A stretch of DNA of 64,000 bases from Chrysaora quinquecirrha (lineage: Eukaryota > Cnidaria > Scyphozoa > Semaeostomeae > Pelagiidae). The DNA is taken from contig JACTAT010000012.1 in the NCBI GenBank assembly GCA_014526335.1, positions 2,463,024 to 2,527,023 on the forward strand, in the 5' to 3' direction. Positions within the stretch are counted from its first letter, which is position 1. Each line of letters starts with the position of its first letter. The notes under the pieces were generated by a model, which saw nothing but the letters and a program-made list of their open reading frames with translations, did not search any database and had not been told where the DNA came from. Positions 11,016 to 20,144 of this stretch are shown piece by piece. Position numbers and translations under genes: made by a program.

Positions 11016-11324
11016 AATTTTAACCTTGTCCTCTTCGCCGCCTGTCTATTCACTACCTCACTATTTTTAAACTTATAACTATTATAATAATCAAGGATAT
11101 TAATTTTCTTTCCTCCTTAAAATAACAATATTTTATAATTATCAATTTTATTATCATTTCACCATTATGATTATTATCATTACTTATATCCTCATTACCA
11201 CAACATGCACATCTTCATCCCACACCTTGCCACTGCGAAGCATCAAACATACCACCAATCAGATCTCACCAACCATAATTCAAAATAATTGCCTGTATAT
11301 ACTGTTTTTAAAAAATTTGTATTC

Positions 11325-11372
11325 GATCACACTCTGAAGAAGCCCTGCTTGGCAGGGCGAAATATTAGCAAA
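11325..11372 (+). ncRNA. Hammerhead-ribozyme-like motif of the Penelope-like element (degenerate)
   Basis: The 3' non-coding part of the Penelope-like copy contains CTGAAGA, then a perfect 7-bp hairpin (GCCCTGC / GCAGGGC with a TTG loop), then GAAAT. A type I hammerhead core reads CTGATGA - stem II - GAAA, and Penelope-like elements are known to carry such ribozymes in their pseudo-LTRs. The T-to-A change in the core box would be expected to abolish or cripple cleavage. Stems I and III were not convincingly delimited by eye. Confidence 0.45.
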
Positions 11373-11514
11373 CTAAAAACTTTGTTGTCTTTTGTGTCTT
11401 GCGCCGCGGTGTTTCTGTGTACTGTATTTATTCAACTCTTCGCGGGAAGAAGCTCTCTAGCTGAAAGCAAGCAGTAAGCTAAGTGGTCTTTTCTTCTTTT
11501 TTATGTAAGGATGG

Positions 11515-12748
11515 TCAACGTACCTCAATTCCTTTTTCTTGGCATAAATCTGCAAGAATAAGGTTTACCCTTTTCCTTTTTTCTTCATATTCCTCGTTCT
11601 GTCCAACTAGACAAGAAATTGCGACATAGATTTGTTCCTTCTCGATTGATGTTGCCAGTGATATTATTTCTTGTGCAAGTGTGACTTCAGATTGATTCTT
11701 GTTCCGTAAGTTGTTTGTTCCAATATGCAGAATAACAGCGCCGGGATTGCTTTCCACTGTTGGCTTGCAGTAATGCTTCATGTTGTTTACAGTTGCTCCA
11801 CTAAAGGCTTTTACGTGAATCTTTTCATTCTTTTCACAACTTTTCGTCATTCTCCAGCCTTCAACGTTTTTCACAACTGAGTCTCTCAGTATTACGGTGT
11901 ATGACGAGCTTGTTGTTTATCTTGTTTATCTTCTTGTTCATCTATATCCTGGACTGTTACAGAGCTAATTTCTTCAGGGATGGCAGAGGTTTGACTTTCC
12001 GCGTGACACTGATTATCAGAAGAATCAGCATTGGTGCTAGCCACATTGTTGCTTCGCTTTTACTTTTCTTTTTCTTTCTTCTCGTTTGTTTAACAGTTTC
12101 TACTTCAATGCTTTCATAAACAATTGGTGTTTTGTTTATTCCTTTGACTTTCCCATTGTTATGACTATTTAGTATTTGTTCTTTTGATTTATTGATCTGG
12201 TCAACTTGATACCTGAGGGTGAAGTTTTCCTCTGTTATTTTTCAATTTACCTCTCTTTCTTTTTTAATTTGCTGGTTTAAATCCGCAACACTAGCAGCAA
12301 GTCGACTTGCACCTTCAAATATGCGAAAGTTGGGAAGTGTTGAGTTCACCGCAGAATATTTCATGGCAAAACATTCCGAGTGTTGAGTGGGTGTGGTTGA
12401 TTTTGGGCTCAAAGAGAGTGACTCGGTGTTGCTTTCCTTATCAATTTGCTCAACAGTTTTGTTGCTTTCTTTCCGCATTGAAGATCCCTCTCCATTTTCA
12501 TCTCCTTCCTCTTCATTTATATCAACATCGTATGTCTTTGAAACAAAGTGTGACCCATTCTCAACATACAGCATGCCTGCAGACACAAAGTCATCTAGCA
12601 AGGAGGAAAGCAACTCTTCTGTTAGGCCTTGTTTCATAGCTTCGCGTGTAATGAACTTTTTATCTGGCTTCTTCTTCTTGACAGTACGGATATTTTCAAT
12701 AAGATGAGTCAACAGGCCAATGGTTTTTAGTTTTCTATGTAGCTCCAT
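11515..12748 (-). pseudogene. L2-like LINE ORF1: winged-helix-like N-terminus, basic region and SGNH esterase
   Basis: ORF1 of the split LINE, starting at ATG 12748. The N-terminal about 60 residues (LTHLIENIRTVKKKKPDKK...LLSSLLDDFVSAGML) look like a small helical, possibly winged-helix, domain. A comparable domain starts the L2 copy at 44269. A Glu/Ser-rich linker and a coiled coil follow to 12242, where a stop interrupts. Other frames continue through a basic stretch (TVKQTRRKKKKSKSE). From 11874 the SGNH/GDSL-type esterase domain runs: VILRDSVVKN (nucleophile block), KAFSGATVNNM (Gly block), VILHIGTNNLRNK (Asn block). The His-containing end is across the Penelope-like insertion at about 10350. 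ORF1 proteins of this kind are thought to bind RNA or membranes during retrotransposition. Broken by one stop, shifts and the insertion. Confidence 0.8.
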
Positions 12749-12882
12749 AGTGAAAGTATTTCGTGCTCATAAATTATATTTTAGATTCTTGTTGCCACTG
12801 CTCAAGAGAATACGTCCAACGCTCAACACTTCTCAACACCATACCATTTGTCAACATATTCAACTTGTAAACAAGAGTCCCA

Positions 12883-13190
12883 CACAGGTAAACAGCGGTG
12901 AAATCCAACACAACGTGAAATGCAACGTCATGTATGATCCTCCAGATCATTACACGCTAATGTGGGATTGCACGGCCTTTGTGACACCACATGGAGTGTA
13001 ATGCAACAGGGCATCAGATAAGGCCCTGTAATGCAACAATGGATTTCACGGTTGTAAAATTTACTGTGGGATTGCGCGGCCTTTGTGATACCACACGGAG
13101 TGTAATGCAACGGAGCATCACATAAAACCCTGTAGTGCAATAATACAAGGTCCATGTGATAATACATTGCCTGTAATGCAAATGCATTTC
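12883..13190 (+). repeat. Left terminal and subterminal repeats of the CACTA-like element
   Basis: After the terminus there are repeated motifs. GTGGGATTGC(A/G)CGGCCTTTG occurs at about 12962 and 13068, followed each time by TGTAATGCAAC and a GCATCA block, giving two copies about 106 bp apart. Further GTAATGCAA motifs follow to about 13180. Such subterminal arrays are where CACTA DNA-binding proteins dock. Confidence 0.75.
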
Positions 13191-13643
13191 AAATAGAGAA
13201 AATTCTATGCAGCGTCACACTGCCCCACTGCAAGTGTCAGTATTAAAAACAATGCATTCCCTGTCTTAAAATAAAAACAGGGTTAAAAAGCATTGTGTTG
13301 TGAACAGCATGCAAATTATCAATGAGAAACCAATAATTTTATTGGATGAGGGAGTGAATACATCATTATTTCACCTTTTCATTACACTATTTTTATAATA
13401 AATTGTACTGGATAATTAGATTAGCAGCATATTCTGATATTTCCAGAGAGCCAAAACTTAAAGAGGGCAAGGATTGAAATGCCAAATAGAATGCACATGT
13501 TGCTGTTAAGAAATAGGTTTTCATTCAACCACACTTTAAGATAGCAAAAAATAACATTAATGTCTACCAAAGCAAAAATTTTTAACAAGGAAGGTAAGAG
13601 ATAGATAAAAAATGTCCAACTTTCACAGGAACGACTCTTCTTA
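13191..13643. other. Non-coding 3' region of the CACTA-like element
   Basis: AT-rich, between the subterminal repeats and the transposase C-terminus. I see no reading frame or repeat of note. Confidence 0.6.
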
Positions 13644-16614
13644 CTAAACGATAAACACTATTAATGTTAAAACCTTCATAGTATGCTTTTTGCGCAGTGT
13701 AGTCCAGTTTCTTTTCAAAATTTGATTTCTGTTCCTGTGCGGTTTGTGCCATGAAACAAATGCCAAAGAAAATGTCTCTCTTTTCTCTGTACTTTGATTA
13801 TTTTTCACTATTGCTTGGATGGTGAAAAAAAATTCCACTTTGCAAAAGTATGGCTGTGGCTGCTCTGTTTCATTAACAGCCCAATTGGATAGGCAATTTG
13901 ATGATCTTTCAGATCTACTCATTGTTGTGCTCAATAACGGCCCATTCACCTTGCAGCAGCCAAACTTGTTGAAGTTTGGTGACACATGAATAACATTTTC
14001 ATTCAGATCATTCAAATATTCCATGGTATTTTGATAAAGTTCATCATTCATGATCTTGGATATTCTTTGTGTATTCTTTGTGTATTAGAAAGGGCTTTCC
14101 TTAAGTAAGAAAGGGCTTTCCTCTCTTCCAACTGCATTTTGCCTGTCAAAGGCATCATTGTCATTCCTTCCACATGATGACAAAAATTCTCCATTTTTTG
14201 TAGGATGGGCATTCATTCTGACATATGTCAAAATATGAGGGAAGTTCTTCAAAAGCTTTCTCTACTGTTAGCTGTTGCTGCATTGTGAACTTGACAAAAA
14301 TCTCATCTTCAATTGATCTCCCACTGTTGGGTAGGTCAATAAGAACTCCATTCATTCTCTCTGATGCAAAACACCAGAAAGAATGACATGGTCCAAAGTC
14401 ATTCATTGTATCAGGCAAATGCAAAGCCATATGATTGTTAATGGAAATGCTCCACTTGCCATACAAATTTCCAAACAGTTTATGATGTTCTTTCATCTTT
14501 TTATCAAGCAATGCAATTTCATCGAAGTTAATTCTGTATTTTGCACAGACTTCAACAATTTCACACAAAATTACAAGGCATCAGTAAAATTTTGCAGGTA
14601 TGAGGTTGTAGAAGCAGGGTCTTGCATAAATGAAGGCAAACAGCAACCATTGGTGCGCTGTAAACCCTTCAAGAGTTGCCTTTTCCAGAATTCATCTTGG
14701 TAGCCTGCAACAGTGAGATGGCACCTCAATGGATTTAATTCTTTTATTCAATGTAACAAAATTATCATCATTCTTGTTTTCAAAGAATTCTTGGTTTAAA
14801 AGAATTGTTATTTCCTTTTTTACTAAACAAAGCAGGATAGCATGCATAGTTTCAATAGCACACATTCTCACTAGGTCAAAATATGGCAGTCTATGCGGCT
14901 CGGAGAATCTAACTCCATTACGCTTTGCAATTTCATTGGCTTCAGTTTCATTACGAGCATGTAGATACTCAGCAGATTGTATGTGTATTTCTTCTTTTTT
15001 CAAAACTAAAATCTTTTGACAAGTAGCTCATCCTTCCAGTTAGACCACCGTTTGCCCCTTTCTCTCTTTCAGCAGTAAATTTGCATTTGCTGCATCCCTT
15101 GTTTGCAGTGAACGAGAAAAATTGGCTTACTTTGCATATAGCTGGAATATCACAGCTCACACAAAGAAGCATTCCTTTCATAGTGACAAGCTCACCAGTT
15201 TCATAAATACTTATCTGCTTTCCTGTCTATAAGATAAGAAGATCATCAATGATTGGCTTCAGATACGTGTTAATATGCATTTTTGGCTCGGTCGGCTCTG
15301 GGATAATTCCAACCAAACAAATCCATTTTTTTAAAAAAGGATGTCAACGTGGCAAATTGAGCACAGATAGCATTATGCTTCAAATGGTATACTGGGACCT
15401 TTTATATGGCTTAACCCAGTCGACTGTTAACATTAATTCAATGTTATAGGAGTTGGCAAAAAACCAGAAAACTCCTTCCACACTGATCCATCTCCAACAT
15501 CTTCCAGCACTGAAGGGGAGCTCAAATTTCCATACGATGAGAGGAGTGCTCTGAACTCAGTGTTCTGCATCATATCCTCCTGCCATTGAGATGGAGATTT
15601 AAATGCGAAAACTTTGTAGGGGACCAAGGTTGTTTTACTGTAGGCCAACCTCTTCACATAGAGCAGTGTCTCTGTGCATGTTTTCTTCAGCAATTTTGCT
15701 GAGGATTTTTTGGCAATTTTTTTCCCATTGACTTCAATAAATGTGTCCTCAAAGTTATACACCGCATTACATTCATCTGAAGGACAGACCACCATAGGTT
15801 TTGAGGTTATGTGCCGCAAATGTTCAGGTAGATGTTTGACAGCGCTATACATTGATACAGGGAATATCTTTGCTAAATGATGCCCTATTAGCCATAACAG
15901 GGCGTGGACCAGTGTAAGAATGAATGAAGCAGCTGCACTGGTAACATTGAACCTTGCTTGCCACCACAAAAACAGCTGGTTGAACCAATTTACAACTGAT
16001 TTATGCCAGTTTTGATCTGCTGAGCCTGACAGAGCATCATCTTCCTCAGGGCAACTGTAATTATCATAAATGATGGCATTATCGCCTACGACATCATCAT
16101 CTGTTTGAGAAAAAAAACCTGAGGAGAAAAATGGAGTTGATTGAATGAGATGCAAGGGATGCAAAGTAAAGTTTGCCTTGGTAGTAGGCCTATACCTTCA
16201 TTTTCATGTTGGCCCATGGTTTGATTCCACTCTTCTTCAGACTCGCCTTCTTCAAAATGATCATAGGATTCTAAAAAGTAAAAGATGGATGATAGACGCC
16301 TCAAAACGCTATAGGGTAGAAAATAAATTTAGATCCAAAAATAACCTGCAAATGCAAATGATACCTATCAATAGTCACCTACCATGGTTTGAGATATCAT
16401 CCATGTCAACATCATCAGTTGATTCTTCGATTTCCGGGGCCATAACGGCAGCTGCACTGGATGCAGTAGATACAGATGATTGACTTTGATTACTATTTGA
16501 AAAATTCTCAAGTGTCTCTGCGAATCGTCCATAGGTGGCTAGATGCATATTAATGTAACGTCTTGTGTAGTATTTTCTACTTTTACACAAGTTGCAAGGG
16601 CAAAGATGTTCCAT
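13644..16614 (-). pseudogene. tnp2-type (CACTA/EnSpm) transposase, multi-exon, damaged
   Basis: Exons read leftward from ATG 16614. Exon 1 (16614 to about 16377, donor GTAGGTGA) codes a Cys-rich zinc motif (CPCNLCKSRKYYTRRYINMH). About 16164-15433 gives LFLWWQARFNVTSAA, IGHHLAKIFP, CPSDECNAVY and the pre-catalytic region. From about 15430 to 15230, across frames, come the tnp2 blocks LTVDWVKPYKRS and a GIIPEPTEPK line. Then 15181-14969 has LLCVSCDIPAICKVSQF and a Cys-x2-Cys (GCSKCKF), 15003-14692 has LPYFDLVRMCAIETMHAIL, 14568-14161 has HLPDTMNDFGPCHSFW and ASERMNGVL, and 14051-13644 is the C-terminal domain (FSLAFVSWHKPH). The match to tnp2-like transposases is good in order and motif. Several stops and frame changes (near 15420, 15230, 14690) cannot all be introns, so the gene is probably inactive. 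The ATG is only 37 bp from the BEL insertion. Confidence 0.8.
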
Positions 16615-16651
16615 CGTTTATATTGAGAACTCAAGAACACAACACTTGATA

Positions 16652-17425
16652 TGTTACGTATCTCGGGACTGAAGTCTAAGTGTGTCCAAATGTCACGTGG
16701 TCACAAATAGCTCCAGCAATCGAATACGTGTGAAAAGATCAGCAAATTTGCGTGATAAGTTACTGGTGCTGAAGAATTGACGGAATTACGAAGAAAACCA
16801 ATTTTGAGGGTTAACAGTAATAAATTCCAATTATCCAACAACAACGTAAACTGAAATATAACCAAAATAAGCATAAGGCTATTAAATATGCCTAGAGTCT
16901 GTTTGAAAGTCCATTATATTAGGTTATTTAAGATAAACTGAGGGTAAATATTACGATTAAGTTAAGATAAACGAACTTTGCTTGAATATAAGCGATAACA
17001 CAAAATTACGAAAGAGCCACGAAAACTAAAGGCAAAAATGTAAATATAAGAAACTTGACACGATACCTGCCTAAAAAGGAAAACACGAAATAAAAAAGAT
17101 AGGTAGAAATAAAACCAAAACAGTACTTACATATCGTTGCCTGCTTGCCCTGATATGCAGCCAAAGAATACTTAAGAAATAACTAATTTATTAAACTTGT
17201 TTTCTAAACACAGAAATGCACATTCACTGAAAATACGCGACACATACCAACTAAAAAATGTTACATAACGTACACGCAATAAAACCACACAAACAAAAGA
17301 AATACAACCACACACACAAGTTAAGCCACAGACTGGACTCAAATTACTAACACGGACAGAATACCCAAAACCCACAAACACGAAAGCCACAAAAGAAATA
17401 AACTAAAAGGCTAATATATGTTACA
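16652..17425 (-). repeat. 3' LTR of the nested BEL/Pao element
   Basis: Matches 23736-24230 but contains an additional segment of about 279 bp (16852-17130) absent from the other LTR. The roughly 200 bp at its left end are identical to the other LTR by eye, whereas the remaining part carries scattered substitutions. Confidence 0.9.
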
Positions 17426-17535
17426 TGGCTCCCCTGAAGTAAGCTAGTTATTTCACAAAATTAAGTGTCCATTGTCGAAAGTTCGATTATAATTAAATTG
17501 TTCAACAAAATTGAAAAGGCTCCTCGGCCGGGAAC

Positions 17536-19026
17536 TTACCCCGATGTTGACTCACCACATGCTACCAGAAGCACCAGTTTCTGAACTGGACGATCGTAGC
17601 AGCGTACTGGATTGATCCTCCGTCCCTTCTTGTCAAGGGTTTCATCCGCTACTGAAACTTGAACCTTGCGAATGCGACCATCTGCACTTGGGTACACGCT
17701 AGAAATCCGAGAGAGTTCCCATTGGTTCCTCGCGATGTTGTCTTCCTTCACCATGACGATATCTCCAACGCACAGATCACGCTCAGGACGTACCCACTTC
17801 TGTCGTTCTTGCAAACTCAGTAGAAACTCCTTGCGCCAGCGGGTCCAAAACTCGTTCGCCAAATGCTGAACACGTCTCCAGCGTCGTCGGGAATAAACGT
17901 CTGCTCCTTCGAAGACTCCAGGTGGTGGAAGTAAGATCTTTGACTTCATTGTCAGAAGATGACTCGGTGTTAGAGGTTCGGGTGAATCCGGATCAGTAAG
18001 CTGGTTGACGGTAAGAGGTCGGCTGTTAACGATAGACTCTGTTTCACACATCAGGGTTCTCAGCGATTCATCATCCAGTTGTGCTCCGTTGCTGACTAGA
18101 ATAGATGACAATACTGCACGAACTGTCCTAACCTGCCTCTCCCACCCGCCTCCCATGTGGCTGGCGGCTGGCACGTTCATTTTAAAGCTTATCCAGTCGC
18201 ATTTCGACTTCAGGAGCTCTTCTCTGACCTTGTCTTCATTCACTTCCTCAAGTGCCTCTCTCAGTTCTCTACGGGCTCCAACAAAGTTAGTTCCTTGATC
18301 GCTTCTTAGTTGTCGCACTGGCCCTCGTCTGCTTAAGAATCGCCTTAAGGCATTCATGAAAGAATCAGTGGACAGCGATGCTGCTGTTTCTAGGTGAATT
18401 GCTCGTGACGACATACAAGTAAACAACACTCCATAGCGTTTCAGCTCTTTGCGTCCTTCTTTGATAATAAACGGACCAAAATAGTCGACACCACAATACG
18501 TGAAGGGCGGGCAACATTCCATACGATCTTCAGGAAGGCTAGACATCTTCTGCTGACAAGCTGCTCCGCGTAGCTTACGACAAGTCACACAAGATGAAAT
18601 CGCTGCGTTGACAGACGAAGTTCCACCGATGATCCAAAATCCGTTAGATCGTACCTCATTGAAGGTGATTCCTTTTCCCTGATGCTTTGCTTCCTCGTGG
18701 AAGTATCTGATGATTAGAGATGTAGCGTGCTTGTTGCTTGGCAGAATTATAGGATGCTTAACAGCATTTGATAGATCAGCTTGCTCTAGACGTCTGCGGA
18801 CTCGTAAAACACCTTTACTGTCAATGAATGGGTCAAGCTTGGATAGACTGCTCTTCATTTTCACGTTGGCTTCTTCTTTACAATTAGCCTTTAGCAAGAC
18901 CCTAAGCTCTTCGGGAAACGATTCAGCTTGTACAGACTTGATAATCGTTAATCCGGCCTCTTCAATATCTTCAGCATTAACGCTTCTTTCGATTGTCATT
19001 TTCTCAACACGGCTTTTGAGAATCAT
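17536..19026 (-). pseudogene. BEL/Pao integrase
   Basis: Zinc-binding N-terminus (FHEEAKHQGKGITFNEVRSNG...CVTCRKLRG), catalytic core and C-terminal region with the post-integrase domain. The core shows VDYFGPFIIKEGRKELKRYG (first Asp), LRSDQGTNFVGARREL (second Asp) and MGGGWERQVRTV (Glu). RRWRRVQHLANEFWTRWRKEF and GDIVMVKEDNIARNQWELSRI follow. All three catalytic acids are present. It is out of frame with the RNase H part: the upstream frame stops at 19047, and a one-base shift near 19070 restores NWYRAKRAVALCRKYVM. Integrates the retroelement cDNA when intact. Confidence 0.92.
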
Positions 19027-19046
19027 GACGTACTTGCGGCATAGAG

Positions 19047-20144
19047 CTACAGCTCTTTTAGCTCGATACCAGTTCGCTTGATTCTTTCAGCAAGGGATGG
19101 CATATCTATGACTTCAGAGGTCACCATCGTAACAGACTTCTTGATTTCTTTGTCACCCTCTACTGGTTCGAAGGTATCTCTATTAACTGGCCACTTGCTC
19201 TTATCTTCCCACAGAAATTCAGGACCGCGAAACCACCGAGAATCTGTCAGTTCATTTGCCTTCATTCCTCGGGAAGCTTCATCCGCGGGATTTTCTTTAG
19301 ACTCTACATACTTCCATTGACTCGGGAGGGTCTTATCTTGAATCTCCTGCACCCTGTTGGCAACAAATACGTGAAATCGTCTGCTCTCGTTGTTGATGTA
19401 GCCTAAAACCTCTTGACTGTCTGTCCAGTAGTGATCACTGTCAATATGGTATTCCAGTTCTTGATGAATTTGGTTGCTAACTCTTACAGAACACACGGCA
19501 GCAGTAAGTTCCAGGCGTGGAATCGTTACTGGCTTAAGAGGGGCTACTCTAGACTTTCCCATAACGAGAGAACAATGGATTTTGTTGTGCTCATCTTCTA
19601 GGCGCAAATAGCTACACTGGCCATATTCCTTGACACTGGTGTCAGAGAAATGATGCAGTTCTGCTCTCATAACACGGCCAAATCCTTCTGGTTTGTAACA
19701 TATTTGAATACTAATGCGTTGTAGCTGCTCTAATTCACACTTCCATTTCTCCCAATCCAACTTTATATTCTCTGGAATAGGGTCATCCCAATCGAGGTTG
19801 AGGCGACACAGTTCTTGTAAAATAGATTTCCCTTTCAACAAGAGAGGGGCGACAAAGCCAAGTTGATCGAATATGGAGCTCACTGTCGACAATATTCCTC
19901 TTCTTGTACAAGGCTTGTCCTGTAACACGATTGAAAACTGAAAAGAGTCGGACTCTACACACCACTGAACTCCGAGTGTGCGTTCTATGGGTAGCGAGTC
20001 TAAATCCATGTCAATTTCTTTCACACCTTCTGCTCGATCCGACTCTGGGATTGCTTTGAGAACCTCCTTGCTGTTTGAAACAAACTTGTGCAGGTAGAAG
20101 CGACCTTTGCTACACATCTCCTTGGTATTTTCGATTAATTTCAC
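19047..20144 (-). pseudogene. BEL/Pao reverse transcriptase C-terminus and RNase H
   Basis: Begins MKLIENTKEMCSKGRFYLHKF, just downstream of where the RT active-site box should lie. Continues through RTLGVQW, TRRGILSTVSSIFDQLGF, the RNase H region (ELHHFSDTSVKEYGQCSYLR, IPRLELTAAV, YWTDSQEVLGYI) and ENPADEASRG, the last block before integrase. The preceding ORF overlaps it by 4 bases (20141-20144) because of a small deletion that removed the catalytic aspartates. Confidence 0.9.

Larger units (their letters stand above)
10380..11508 (+). mobile_element. 5'-truncated Penelope-like element with GIY-YIG endonuclease
   Basis: Inserted in opposite orientation inside ORF1 of the L2-like LINE. Flanking octamers GGAGGGTC (10372-10379) and GGATGGTC (11509-11516) are probably the target-site duplication (7 of 8 match). 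With one copy removed the ORF1 esterase C-terminus reads on, apart from a one-base indel. Only the last part of the element is present, as is usual for target-primed insertions. Confidence 0.82.
965..12770 (-). mobile_element. L2/CR1-like non-LTR retrotransposon (LINE), split by two later insertions
   Basis: One minus-strand LINE whose pieces are collinear. ORF1 lies at 12748-11517 and resumes at 10371. The ORF2 endonuclease runs from about 10065 to 9549, and the rest of ORF2 from 3501 to about 1113. The 3' tail near 965-1000 contains a TTTAAATAAATTTAT-type end like that of the second L2 copy at 45.5 kb, whose tail is (ATT)n. Two foreign blocks separate the pieces: a Penelope-like element (10380-11508) and a DNA transposon (3506-9544). 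Across each block the protein similarity continues. An L2 ORF1 carrying an SGNH esterase domain is a known trait of this group. Frameshifts in ORF1 and ORF2 mean the copy is dead. Confidence 0.88.

Noticed and set aside
12720..13001. ORFs over the left end of the CACTA-like element
   Set aside because: They cross the element boundary and consist partly of subterminal repeat, so they are not genes.
17172..17390. A 72-codon membrane-like ORF in the BEL 3' LTR
   Set aside because: It lies entirely within LTR sequence, is not conserved in the other LTR and has no known motif.
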